This document shows, one piece after another, positions 16,581 through 25,046 of a stretch of DNA of 64,000 nt. The notes beneath the pieces are model-generated. The model was not told where the DNA came from. It did no database searches and was given only the letters and a program-made list of their open reading frames with translations. Positions within the stretch are counted from its first letter, which is position 1. Each line of letters begins with the position of its first letter. This DNA comes from JAKACA01 sp049510975. Its GTDB lineage: Bacteria > Actinomycetota > Acidimicrobiia > Acidimicrobiales > Bog-793. Location: positions 1-64,000 of the forward strand of contig JBEKYM010000015.1 in the NCBI GenBank assembly GCA_049510975.1, in the 5' to 3' direction. Made by a program: the position numbers and the translations under genes.

Positions 16581-18142
16581 GCACGTCGTCAGCCGGAGGT
16601 GCCCGGACACGTGTCGCCGTCGGCGGCTTGTGGGCCGGCCTGACCTGGGCAGTCGGGATCGTCACGGGTCCGCTGCTGGCCATTGCCATCGTGCGATCGA
16701 TGTCGCACTCGCAGTACGGCATCCTCGTCGTGGCGGCATCGGCCGTCGGACTGCTCACGGTCGTGAGCGGCCTCGGACTGCAGGCGGCCGTCTCCCAGAT
16801 CGCCGCAGCAGAACGCGTGGAGAACCCCGCCGGCGGGGAGGTGGCGACGATGAAGGGTGCTGTCACCCTCGGGCTCCGTGCGGCTCTCGGCGGTGTCGTC
16901 CTCGCCGGGGCCGCCGCCCTCGTGTTCGTCGTCGTGCGGACGCTCCGCCCTGCCACCGTGCCGTTGCTGGCGCTCAGCCCAGTCGTCGTCGTCGCCCCGC
17001 TCGCCGGGGTCGCCTCCGGCATGTACCGGGTGCTGCATTGGCCACGCAAGCTGGCGCTGCGGACGATGGTGTCCTCGGTGATCCTCGGCGTCCTCATCGC
17101 CGTTCCGCTGTTGTTCGCCCGCGTGACGCCGTTGCAGATCTCCGGTGCCAGGGCACTCGCCTCGGTCGTCGCCCTCGCTCTGCTCGGAATCCCGCTGCGT
17201 GGCTACTACCGAGGTCACGCGCAGCGTCGCGTGGCGGCCGTGCCGGTCAAGCGGATCATGCCGTTTGCTTCGGCACTGATGCTCGGCGTGGCCTTTACGG
17301 CGGCGCTCGCAGAGCTCGACGTCTTTCTCCTGGGCGTCTTTCGCGGGGCGCGGGTGACGGGTCTGTACGCGCCGGGCGCGGCGATGGCGGCCGTGGTCGC
17401 CGGGCTGCCAACGATCGTCGGGAGTCTCTACCTCCCGAACGCCACGGATCTGGCAGTCCGCGGGGAGCTCGATCAGCTCTCGGCGCTCTACCGTTTTGCC
17501 ACGCGCTGGAGCATCACGGTGGCGGCTCCCGCCCTCGCACTCCTGCTCGTGAGCCCCGCGGCCGTTCTCTCGCTCGTCTTCGGGCACGGCATCGAGTCGA
17601 TGGCCTCCACCTTGCGCGTGCTCGGCTTCGGGGCGGTCGTGCAGATCGCCACCGGCTTCAATGGCATCACACTCGACGCATTCGGGCTCCCCCGCGTGGT
17701 CGCCGTCCGACAGGTCATCTCCCTCGGAGTCAGTTTCGTAGCTTGCCTCACGCTGATCCCCGCCTTCGGGCCGATCGGTGCGGCTGCTGCGACGGCGATC
17801 GGCTACGGCGCCGCCAATGTGATGTGCTCCACGTCGCTTTACCGGCGCTTCCGGCTCTTCCCCTGGGACAGGGCCGTTCTCGCCACCAGCTCGGCATTGG
17901 CCGTCGCAATCGGGCTGAGCGTCGTCCTCGACCACTTCGTCGAGGGATCGCTCTACCGCTGCCTGGTGACCGCCGGCCTCGCCGGCCTCCTCACGTCGAT
18001 CGCAGCGCTCGTGACGGGCGGTCGGGACGAGCGTCGTGCGATTGCAAAAGGCCTGCGGGACAAGGCGCGCCGGCGCGCCCCGGCGCAGTCGGCCGCAAGG
18101 ATGATGCCTCCGACCGGGCGCGTGTCCTCGGAGCTGTCGTGA
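16577..18142 (+). CDS. Polysaccharide flippase (MOP/Wzx-like membrane protein)
   Basis: 521 residues from the ATG at 16577 (AGGAG upstream, ATGA overlap with the sulfotransferase). About a dozen hydrophobic segments are evident, starting with VGGLWAGLTWAVGIVTGPLLAIAIV, then GILVVAASAVGLLTVVSGLGLQAAVSQIAA. The early-half segments, the ATMKGAVTLGLR loop and the long central cytosolic parts fit the MOP exporter superfamily that flips lipid-linked oligosaccharides across the plasma membrane. The last 40 residues are basic and Arg/Ala-rich. The following methyltransferase gene starts within its stop codon. Confidence 0.88.
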   Translation: MSTSSAGGARTRVAVGGLWAGLTWAVGIVTGPLLAIAIVRSMSHSQYGILVVAASAVGLLTVVSGLGLQAAVSQIAAAERVENPAGGEVATMKGAVTLGLRAALGGVVLAGAAALVFVVVRTLRPATVPLLALSPVVVVAPLAGVASGMYRVLHWPRKLALRTMVSSVILGVLIAVPLLFARVTPLQISGARALASVVALALLGIPLRGYYRGHAQRRVAAVPVKRIMPFASALMLGVAFTAALAELDVFLLGVFRGARVTGLYAPGAAMAAVVAGLPTIVGSLYLPNATDLAVRGELDQLSALYRFATRWSITVAAPALALLLVSPAAVLSLVFGHGIESMASTLRVLGFGAVVQIATGFNGITLDAFGLPRVVAVRQVISLGVSFVACLTLIPAFGPIGAAAATAIGYGAANVMCSTSLYRRFRLFPWDRAVLATSSALAVAIGLSVVLDHFVEGSLYRCLVTAGLAGLLTSIAALVTGGRDERRAIAKGLRDKARRRAPAQSAARMMPPTGRVSSELS

Positions 18143-18993
18143 CGGGGAGGTCGTCGAGCTGGCAGACCGCCGCCAAGAGGCGATCGCGCTCGCTTGCTCG
18201 AGGCGCCGCCGGTGTGCTGCACGACCCTCCCAATTGGCGCTGCGAGTTGGAGCTGGCGAGGTTGCAGGGCTTGGCTGCCTTCGAGCCGGGCGTCACGCGA
18301 CTGCTCGGAACCGAGGTCGCCTACACGCACCCGCAGTCGATCGTCGTGCAGTACCGGACGATCTTCCAGCAGGAGTGCTACCGCTTCAGATGCGAGCGAG
18401 TCGACCCGGTGATCTTCGATTGCGGCGCCAACATCGGCTTGGCGACGCTGTTCTGGCTACGCCAGTACCCGATGGCAACGGTCGTCGCCTTCGAGCCGGA
18501 CGCGCGGATCTTCGAGATGTTCTCGGAGAACATCGCCGGAGCCGGCGTCGCCGGCCGCGTCCAAGCCGAGCAGTCGGCTGTCTGGGTGGAGGATGGGACG
18601 ATGTCGTTTCACAGCCAAGGGGCCGGCGGCGGCCACCTGGGCAGCGGTGAGAGCATCGTGGCGACTGTCCGACTCGCCCGCGTGCTCGACGAGCAGCTCG
18701 GCCGGTCGGGCTCTCGGATCGATCTGCTCAAGATGGACATCGAGGGCGCGGAGGTCGACGTGCTCGTCGACTGCGCGCCGCAGCTGACCTCAGTCGAGCG
18801 GCTCTTCGTGGAGTATCACTCCATCGCCGGCAAGCCGCAACGGTTCGCCGAGCTGGTCGATGTCGTGCAGGGCTCGGGGTTTCGCCTCTCGGTCCAGACC
18901 GAGATGGTCTCGAAGCTCCCCTTCGTCGAGATCGAAGACCATGACGGTATGGACATGCAGCTGAACATCTGGGCGACGCGGGATCCATCGTGA
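18139..18993 (+). CDS. FkbM family methyltransferase
   Basis: 284 residues from the GTG at 18139 (GTGA overlap with the flippase stop). The SAM-binding motif I is VIFDCGANIGLATLFWL, motif II region is VVAFEPDARIFEMF, and the FkbM signature DLLKMDIEGAEVDVL follows. The family O-methylates sugars or polyketides. Position within the polysaccharide locus suggests methylation of a sugar hydroxyl of the glycan. The N-terminal 60 residues precede the SAM domain and carry the QSIVVQYRTIFQQECY element common in FkbM proteins. Confidence 0.92.
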   Translation: MTGRSSSWQTAAKRRSRSLARGAAGVLHDPPNWRCELELARLQGLAAFEPGVTRLLGTEVAYTHPQSIVVQYRTIFQQECYRFRCERVDPVIFDCGANIGLATLFWLRQYPMATVVAFEPDARIFEMFSENIAGAGVAGRVQAEQSAVWVEDGTMSFHSQGAGGGHLGSGESIVATVRLARVLDEQLGRSGSRIDLLKMDIEGAEVDVLVDCAPQLTSVERLFVEYHSIAGKPQRFAELVDVVQGSGFRLSVQTEMVSKLPFVEIEDHDGMDMQLNIWATRDPS

Positions 18994-19784
18994 GCCCGAG
19001 TCAGCCGCACGGCGCCCCGTCGCGTGCCGCCATCGAGGATCGCCTGAGGCGCCAGATCCTGCCGATCCTGCCGGCGGGCGCTCGAGGCTCGATCGGCCGC
19101 GGCAGGCGTGTCGTGCGCCAGGTCGTCCGGCGTCCCCGCTGGGGCAACCTCCTCCGATCCCGCCCGTTCTCCGACTCCTACGGCGCCGACCGGGGGACAC
19201 CTGCCGACCGTGTCTATCTCCGCGAGTTCGTGCTGGCCAACAGCCGGCACGTCCGCGGCGACGTCCTCGAGATGCAGCGGGACGAGTGGTCGAGCCTGGC
19301 GGCGGGCGGGGCCGTCTCCTCGGTGACCCTCCTCGACATCGACGGCAAGAACCCTGATGCGACCCTGGTCGCCGACCTGTGCGCGCCCGAGCCGTTCCGC
19401 CAGCGGAGCTTCGACTGCGAGATCGTCTTGCAGACGTTGCAGTACCTGCCCGATCCCGTCCTGGCGCTCGAGAACCTCTGGAGTGCGCTGCGCGAGGGTG
19501 GCTGCCTGCTCGTCTCCGTGCCGGTCATCGCACCCATCGACCTCATGATGGGAGAGGGCGGAGATCTGTGGCGCGTGACCCCAGCCGGTCTCGGACATCT
19601 GATCCGCAAGGCGGCACCGACTGCGGAGGTGAGCGTCAGCGGGTACGGGTCGCTGGCAGTGGCGGCGGGTTTCTTGTACGGCATTGCCGCCGAGGAGATG
19701 CGGCGGGCCTACGACTCGAGTGATGGCCGCTTCCCCGTCGTCGCCTGCGCAGTTGCCCGGAAGCCGCTGCCGGGGCAGCCGTGA
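18990..19784 (+). CDS. Class I SAM-dependent methyltransferase of glycan locus
   Basis: 264 residues from the GTG at 18990 (GTGA overlap with the FkbM gene). It has the YGADRGTPADRVYLREFV motif seen in methyltransferase-like proteins of glycosyltransferase clusters, a central strand VTLLDIDGK..TLVADLC and the type-11 fragment FDCEIVLQTLQYLPDPVLALENLWSALREGGCLLVSVPV. The canonical GxGxG motif I is missing: the corresponding place reads RGDVLEMQRDEW. It could therefore be a weak or altered SAM binder. Likely acts on a sugar nucleotide or glycan; exact role unknown. Confidence 0.85.
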   Translation: MSPSQPHGAPSRAAIEDRLRRQILPILPAGARGSIGRGRRVVRQVVRRPRWGNLLRSRPFSDSYGADRGTPADRVYLREFVLANSRHVRGDVLEMQRDEWSSLAAGGAVSSVTLLDIDGKNPDATLVADLCAPEPFRQRSFDCEIVLQTLQYLPDPVLALENLWSALREGGCLLVSVPVIAPIDLMMGEGGDLWRVTPAGLGHLIRKAAPTAEVSVSGYGSLAVAAGFLYGIAAEEMRRAYDSSDGRFPVVACAVARKPLPGQP

Positions 19785-20707
19785 GACAGGCGATCATCCT
19801 CATGTATCACCGAGTCACGGCGGGACCACCGGGACCCTATGCCCTGAGCGTCACGCCGGAGGAGTTCCGCGCCCAGCTCGATGCCGTCAGGTCCCGTGCG
19901 GAGCCGTCGACTCTCGACGGTCTCTCCGATGCCGCCGAGCGCCCTCGCGTCGTCGTGACCTTTGACGACGGCTACGCCGACAACTTCGAGGTCGCTGCTC
20001 CCATTGCCCAGAGTCTCGAGGTGCCCATGGCCGTCTATGTGACCTCGGGTGTCCTGGGCGATCCAGCCGGGCTCTGGTGGGACCGCCTCGATGCCGTCTG
20101 CGAGCGTCACGGCATCCGCGCCCTCGAGTCTCCGCAGCAGGCCGCGCGCTCCGTCGAGGTCACCATCGGGGGTGTCCGGCTCTCGGTCGAGCTCACCGGT
20201 GCCGAGGCGTCGGCACGACTGCTCTGGGCGCTGCACACGCGCCTTCGCCGTCGGCCGCCGGAGGAGATCGACGCCGTCATCGACGAGGTGGCGGCCCAGC
20301 TCGGCGTCGCAGCCGGCGGGCGGAGCGAGGACCGGCTGCTCACCGTGGCGGAACTTCGGGAGCTGGCGGCTCTCGAGCACGTGACGATCGGGGCCCACAC
20401 CGTCCGCCATGAACGGCTGGCGGACCTTTCGCCGACCGAGCAGTTCTCAACGGTCAGCCGCTCCAAGGCGGATCTCGAGCGCCTCATCGGGTGCGCCGTC
20501 GAACACTTCGCCTACCCGTTCGGCGGCCCGACCGACATCGACCGGGACTCAGTGCGGGTGGCCCGCCGGGCCGGCTTCAAGACAGCGGTGACAACGAGCC
20601 GAGGGACCGCTTGGAGGGCGACCCCCCGTTTCCGACTCCCTCGGTACATGGTCTCGCCGGGCACGAGCCCGGATCGGCTCCTGGCAGACGTCGGGCTCTC
20701 GGCGTGA
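19781..20707 (+). CDS. Polysaccharide deacetylase (NodB-fold)
   Basis: 308 residues from the GTG at 19781, overlapping the previous stop. The NodB motifs are visible: AIILMYHRV at the start, the metal/base pair in VVVTFDDGYADN (Asp62-Asp63) and the zinc-ligand motif IGAHTVRHERL near residue 205-215, followed by FAYPFGGPTD. Carbohydrate esterase family 4 enzymes remove N- or O-acetyl groups from sugars. No signal peptide is seen, so deacetylation probably occurs on a cytoplasmic lipid-linked intermediate, like PIG-L/GlcNAc-type steps or Rhizobium-type precursors (inference). Confidence 0.9.
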   Translation: MRQAIILMYHRVTAGPPGPYALSVTPEEFRAQLDAVRSRAEPSTLDGLSDAAERPRVVVTFDDGYADNFEVAAPIAQSLEVPMAVYVTSGVLGDPAGLWWDRLDAVCERHGIRALESPQQAARSVEVTIGGVRLSVELTGAEASARLLWALHTRLRRRPPEEIDAVIDEVAAQLGVAAGGRSEDRLLTVAELRELAALEHVTIGAHTVRHERLADLSPTEQFSTVSRSKADLERLIGCAVEHFAYPFGGPTDIDRDSVRVARRAGFKTAVTTSRGTAWRATPRFRLPRYMVSPGTSPDRLLADVGLSA

Positions 20708-21897
20708 GTCGCCTGCGGCCGTTGCGCCTCTTCGTCGTCGCCGAGGCCCAGCGCAGCGGCGCACCGATCGCCCTCTTGCGCGCCATGACGTGGCTGGTCG
20801 ACCAGGGCGCCGTGGAACCGTACTTCGTGATGCGGGCGCCGGGAGACCTGCTGAGCGAATTCGAGGCGCTCGGCCCGGTTCGGGTCGTGCCGCGACGGCG
20901 AGAGGTCCGCCTCGCCAGCGCAGCCCGAAGCCTGCACCTGGAGGCGCCCTACGGCACTGCGAAGGCGGCAGGCCTCGGTGGCGCGCTCCGGCGCATGGCT
21001 CGGGCGTGGAAGACCGATCTCGTCTACGTCAACACCATCGTGCACGCCGACACCGTGGCGCTCCTCGCTCCGCTCGGGCTGCCGATTGTCTGCCACGTTC
21101 ACGAGCTGGCGCGGATGATCGACCGGCACGTCTCAGCGGACGAGCGCGCGCAGCTGATCTCACAGGTCACGACGTGGCTCGCCGTCTCGCCGGCAGTGGT
21201 GGCTGCGCTCAGCGGGCTCGGGGTGCCGGAAGCGTCGATCGAGCTCGTTCCCGGCATCGTGCCGCTCCCAGACCTGCCACTACCGGACGGACGCGCAGCG
21301 CGGGCCCGCATGCTCGGCGGCCGTCCGGCGGAGTCAGCCGTCGTGGCGGCGTGCGGATCCGCCAACTGGAACAAGGGAGCCGATCTCTTCGTCCCGCTGG
21401 CGGTGGCCCTCGACGGGCAGAGAGCCAGAGATGGGGCGAAGCGTCCGGTCGTCGCCTGCTGGATCGGCACCGACGAGCGCGAACCCGATGGCAGGCTCAT
21501 GTTCGAGGATGCCCGCGCCTCCGGTCTCGGCGACATGTTGCGGCTCCTGCCCCCGGGCCCGGACGCCTCCGAGATGCTTGGGGCGGCCGATGTCTTCGTC
21601 AGCACGTCTCGGGAGGACTCCAACCCGCTCACGGTGCTCGAAGCCGCCGCCGCGGCCAGACCGGTCGTCTGCTTCGAAGGTTCCGGCGGCGCCAACGATC
21701 TCGTCGGCGCCGGCGGCGGTATCGCCGTCCCGTACCTGGACATCGGCGCTCTGGCCGCGGCCGCACGAAGCCTCGTCGAGGACCCTGATCTCGCCGCCCG
21801 GCTCGGAGCACGAGCGCGGGCGTACGTGGAGTCCCACTCGGCTGCTGAGATCGTCGGTGCGCACCTGCGGGACGTACTTCGAGCCGCGAGCGCCTAG
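20704..21897 (+). CDS. Glycosyltransferase family 4 (GT-B fold)
   Basis: 397 residues from the GTG at 20704, overlapping the deacetylase stop. The N-terminal half has RLFVVAEAQRSGAPIALLRAM and the pocket IVCHVHELARM; the C-terminal half has VAACGSANWNKGADLFVPLA and the GT4 donor-site motif DVFVSTSREDSNPLTVLEAAA with the E-x7-E arrangement, then FEGSGGANDLV. Retaining GT4 enzymes add a sugar from a nucleotide donor. A 49-nt gap separates it from the next glycosyltransferase. Sugar unknown. Confidence 0.9.
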   Translation: MSRLRPLRLFVVAEAQRSGAPIALLRAMTWLVDQGAVEPYFVMRAPGDLLSEFEALGPVRVVPRRREVRLASAARSLHLEAPYGTAKAAGLGGALRRMARAWKTDLVYVNTIVHADTVALLAPLGLPIVCHVHELARMIDRHVSADERAQLISQVTTWLAVSPAVVAALSGLGVPEASIELVPGIVPLPDLPLPDGRAARARMLGGRPAESAVVAACGSANWNKGADLFVPLAVALDGQRARDGAKRPVVACWIGTDEREPDGRLMFEDARASGLGDMLRLLPPGPDASEMLGAADVFVSTSREDSNPLTVLEAAAAARPVVCFEGSGGANDLVGAGGGIAVPYLDIGALAAAARSLVEDPDLAARLGARARAYVESHSAAEIVGAHLRDVLRAASA

Positions 21898-21946
21898 CCA
21901 TGGCTCCCAGGTGCCGATCGGATGGAGCTCGCGAGAGCGACGGTCC

Positions 21947-22813
21947 ATGACGGGTGTCTCGGTGGTAGTCGTCGACTTTCACGCCGGCGCCCACCTGAAA
22001 CAGCTCATCGACTCTCTCGACGGCGAGGCGGTCGGGACGATCATCGTCGTCGACAACTCGACCGTCGGCGCTACCGCCGAGTCGCTCGCCGGGCATGGCA
22101 ACGACGTTGTCGAGATACTCGAGGCCGAACGGAACGCAGGCTTCGGTGCCGGCGTCAATCTCGCCATGACCCGCGCCGAGGGCGAGTTCGTCGTCGTCAG
22201 CAACCCCGACGTGGTCGTGGCCCCCGGAGCGGTGTCGCGACTACTGGAGGCTGTCGCGGCCGACGAGTCGCTCGCCATCGCCGGCCCGGCCATCTTCGAG
22301 GATGACGGGTCGATCCACCAGAGCGCCCGGGCGTTTCCTTCGGTGCGCCGCTCCGGGCTGCAGGCATTCGCCGGGCTCCTCCGGCCCGGCGGCCATCTCG
22401 CCGAGCGGTACCGCCAGAAGAACTGGCAGGCAAGCGCCGAGAGGTATGTCGACTGGGTGAGCGGGGCGTTCTTCGTCGTCCGGCGCGCTGCGTTCGATGC
22501 CGTCGGCGGCTTCGACGAGCGCTACTTCCTCTACGTCGAGGAGGTGGACCTCTGCTGGCGCTTGCAGCAGGCGGGCTGGAAGGTCGCCTACGTGCCGGCG
22601 GCCCACGTCACTCACACCGGCGGTGTCAGCGGCGCCGGGCATCCCTACCGGACGGCGTCAGAGCACCACCGTTCGCTGTGGCGTTTCGTCCGGGCGACGA
22701 CCGAACGTCGTGACCGGTGGCTGCTCGGGCCTGCTGCGGCGGCGATCTGGCTGCGTTTCGTTCTTGTCTGCGGCAGGATCACTCTCGAACGGGTGCGCAA
22801 CAGGGCGGGCTGA
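21947..22813 (+). CDS. Glycosyltransferase family 2 (rhamnosyltransferase-like)
   Basis: 288 residues from the ATG at 21947. GT-A motifs: VSVVVVDFHAG, TIIVVDNSTVGA, ERNAGFGAGVNLAM, VVSNPDVVVAPGA, WVSGAFFVVRRAAFDAVGGFDERYFLYVEEVDLCWRLQQ-type region. This WbbL-like pattern is typical of rhamnosyl- or similar transferases that extend lipid-linked glycans in the cytosol. Long ORF upstream in the same frame is antisense-like sequence of the previous gene and not used. Last gene of the rightward polysaccharide operon, converging on the next glycosyltransferase with 44 bp between. Confidence 0.9.
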   Translation: MTGVSVVVVDFHAGAHLKQLIDSLDGEAVGTIIVVDNSTVGATAESLAGHGNDVVEILEAERNAGFGAGVNLAMTRAEGEFVVVSNPDVVVAPGAVSRLLEAVAADESLAIAGPAIFEDDGSIHQSARAFPSVRRSGLQAFAGLLRPGGHLAERYRQKNWQASAERYVDWVSGAFFVVRRAAFDAVGGFDERYFLYVEEVDLCWRLQQAGWKVAYVPAAHVTHTGGVSGAGHPYRTASEHHRSLWRFVRATTERRDRWLLGPAAAAIWLRFVLVCGRITLERVRNRAG

Positions 22814-22857
22814 CCCGCTCCCTGCCCCCGCCTCGCCGCCGCCCGAGGCGGATTGGC

Positions 22858-23964
22858 TCAGTCTGGCGTCGGACCCGGGTGGAGCCGGCGGTCGTCCGAG
22901 CGGGGCCGCGGCTCGCGGAGAAAGCGGTACTCGCGCCGCCCGAAGCGACGCAGGGCGAAGTCTGCAAGACCGGCTGTGACGATAGCGAGATAGCGCCCGA
23001 GCGACCTCGTCCCGTGGAGGCCGAGATACGACCGAGTCCAGGTAGCGAGCTGAGCGAGCCAGACACTCGGGGGGAGTCGCCGCCGCCACACCAGCTCGGT
23101 GGAATTCCGGACGATGTAGTAGAGGCGCTGGCCGTTCTCGTAGGGCCTGCGCACCTTGCCGACCCGTACGTCGCGCCCGATGCGGTGGTCCATCAACACC
23201 TGCTTGAGCTCGAAGAGCTCGAAACCGGCTTCCCGCACTTCGGCGCAGAAGTCATAGTCGACCTGGTCGATGAAGAGTCGCTCGTCGAATCGGCAGCTCT
23301 CGGCCACTTCCGAGCGCACGAGGTTCCCGCTCGAGATCAGGAGCAAACGGCGGCGAAACGTCCCGAGGTCCCCGAGGTCGAGACGCCGTTCGGCGAGGCG
23401 CCAGAGGCCTCGGTCAGCCATGACCGGGCGGTGGCGGAGGCCGATGACACCGCACCGGCTGCTGATCGCCGGCTGCAGTGTGGCGAGGCGGTCGAGGGCG
23501 GTGGATACCGCCGCCCCCTGGAGCAGGCTGTCTTGATCGAGCGTCAGCACCCAGGCGATCTCGGGGCTCCCGGACAGGGCGGTCGCGATTCCAGCATTGA
23601 AGCCGGCGGCGATACCGTGGTTCTCCTCGAGGGCGACGAGTCTTGCTGCCGGGATGGCGTCGACGAGACGGGCGACCTCGTGGGTATCCGGTGAGCCGTT
23701 GTCGACGACGACGAGGCTGCACACTTGAGGTCCGACGGCGCCGAGCACCGCCTTGAGGCGCTCGAGATCCGGGCGGTAGGTCACGATGACCGCCGCCACG
23801 CTGTCCCGATGATCGGCGCCGGACGTCGCCGCCGAATCCGGGCCTGCCGAATCCGCGCCCGCCGAATCCGGGCCGGACGGACCCGGGCCGGACGGATCCG
23901 GGGCTGACGGATCTGGACCCAACGGATCTGGACCCAACGAACCCGGGCTGGAGGGCTGTGTCAT
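22858..23964 (-). CDS. Glycosyltransferase family 2 with repeat-rich N-terminus
   Basis: 368 residues. Catalytic GT-A part starts about residue 55 (VAAVIVTYRPD) with LVVVDNGSPD, EENHGIAAGFNAGI, LTLDQDS and the rhamnosyltransferase-like FDERLFIDQVDYDFCAEV. The first 45 residues are a low-complexity tail of eight 5-residue units such as GPDPS and SAGPD, encoded by perfect-length 15-bp repeats (23831-23950); such tails are unusual for this family and may be an expandable linker. The ATG at 23964 overlaps the stop of the upstream glycosyltransferase (ATGA), so both are co-translated. Sugar unknown. Confidence 0.9.
   Translation of the reverse strand: MTQPSSPGSLGPDPLGPDPSAPDPSGPGPSGPDSAGADSAGPDSAATSGADHRDSVAAVIVTYRPDLERLKAVLGAVGPQVCSLVVVDNGSPDTHEVARLVDAIPAARLVALEENHGIAAGFNAGIATALSGSPEIAWVLTLDQDSLLQGAAVSTALDRLATLQPAISSRCGVIGLRHRPVMADRGLWRLAERRLDLGDLGTFRRRLLLISSGNLVRSEVAESCRFDERLFIDQVDYDFCAEVREAGFELFELKQVLMDHRIGRDVRVGKVRRPYENGQRLYYIVRNSTELVWRRRLPPSVWLAQLATWTRSYLGLHGTRSLGRYLAIVTAGLADFALRRFGRREYRFLREPRPRSDDRRLHPGPTPD
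23831..23950 (-). repeat. Eight tandem 15-bp repeats inside glycosyltransferase 5' end
   Basis: Eight consecutive units of exactly 15 bases, each a variant of GCCGAATCCGGGCCN or GACGGATCCGGGCCN on the plus strand. They keep the reading frame and encode pentapeptides of the Gly/Ser-Pro-Asp-Ser-Ala type. Neighbouring copies are most alike, as expected for slippage. Copy number could vary between strains. Confidence 0.85.
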
Positions 23965-24926
23965 GCGACGAGGTCCCGCCCAGCCGAGCGCAACCCGTTC
24001 GAGTAGCGGAAGTAACGCCCGGACAGCAGCTCGGAGCCGACGGCACCGAGCCGGCGAAGCCGGCTCGTCGGAAGCTGTGTCCGGCGGGCGAGGTGTGCAG
24101 CCCGATCACCGAGGGCGGCTTCGTCGGTCGCCCGCAAGGCCCCTGGCGCGCGCTCGTGCAGTCGACCGATCAGCTCGTGGGTCGCCACGACCTCATCGGC
24201 CCAGCGGTGCGGGGCGTTCCAGCTGTCCTTCGCGAAGGCGCTGCGGGATGCAGCCGACAACCCAAGGGTGTTGGCGTCGTGCAGGCGGTACTCGACGAGG
24301 GTGTCCTCGATGGCGCGCAGCCCGCCCGTGGCCGCCAGGAGCCGTGAGATCCACATGTCGTAGTGACACGAGCGGCTGAACGGCAACAGGAGCTGGCGGG
24401 CGCTGGCGCGAAAGGCCAACGTGTGCCCGGCAACCGATGGTCGTGTCACCAGCCAGACGAGACCGCCGCCGCCCTCGAGCGAGGACCTGTCCTCCGGCGA
24501 GCTGTGAGTCATCGACCAGAGCGTGCCCGGCAACCTCCGGCCCGATCCGTCGATCAGGTAGCTGTTGCAGAACAGCCCCGTCACGGCATTGTCCTCTTCG
24601 ATCACCGATGCCATCTTCGCCACCTTCTCCGGGAGCCAGACGTCGTCCTGGTCGCACGGGAAGATGATCTCCCCGGAGGCGCGGCGGACGAGGTTCTCGA
24701 AATTGGCCTCCACGCCGGCTTGCTCGGCGTTGCGGAGCACGGTGACCGGAAACGGGGCTCGAATGGCGAACCGCTCGAGAATGGCGACGGTGGAGTCTGA
24801 GGAAGCGTCGTCGCCGACGAGGAGCTCGTCGGGAAGGCGGTGCTGGCCGCCGAGACTCTCGAGCAATTGCCGAAGGTAGGCCTCGCCGTTCCACGTGCCC
24901 AGGCACACCGACACGGTGAGACTCAT
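23961..24926 (-). CDS. Glycosyltransferase family 2 (WcaA/rfb type)
   Basis: 321 residues. GT-A motifs: LTVSVCLGTWNGEAYL, ELLVGDDASSDSTVAIL, AGVEANFENLVRRASGEIIFPCDQDDVWLPEKV with the metal-binding DQDD. The C-terminal region contains HYDMWISRL and VEYRLHDANTLG, typical of enzymes that transfer sugars in O-antigen-like or exopolysaccharide assembly. The ATG at 24926 follows a 120-bp gap after the MFS exporter; its stop codon overlaps the start of the next glycosyltransferase. Acceptor and donor unknown. Confidence 0.9.
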   Translation of the reverse strand: MSLTVSVCLGTWNGEAYLRQLLESLGGQHRLPDELLVGDDASSDSTVAILERFAIRAPFPVTVLRNAEQAGVEANFENLVRRASGEIIFPCDQDDVWLPEKVAKMASVIEEDNAVTGLFCNSYLIDGSGRRLPGTLWSMTHSSPEDRSSLEGGGGLVWLVTRPSVAGHTLAFRASARQLLLPFSRSCHYDMWISRLLAATGGLRAIEDTLVEYRLHDANTLGLSAASRSAFAKDSWNAPHRWADEVVATHELIGRLHERAPGALRATDEAALGDRAAHLARRTQLPTSRLRRLGAVGSELLSGRYFRYSNGLRSAGRDLVA

Positions 24927-25046
24927 CGGCCGACGCGCCCCATGGCGCCCGGGAGCCTACCGAACACGTCGCCGGCACCGGCGCCATCCTGCCGCGTCAC
25001 GCCGGCGTCACCGGCCGGGGACATTCGCCGGCGGACGGCGTCGTCG

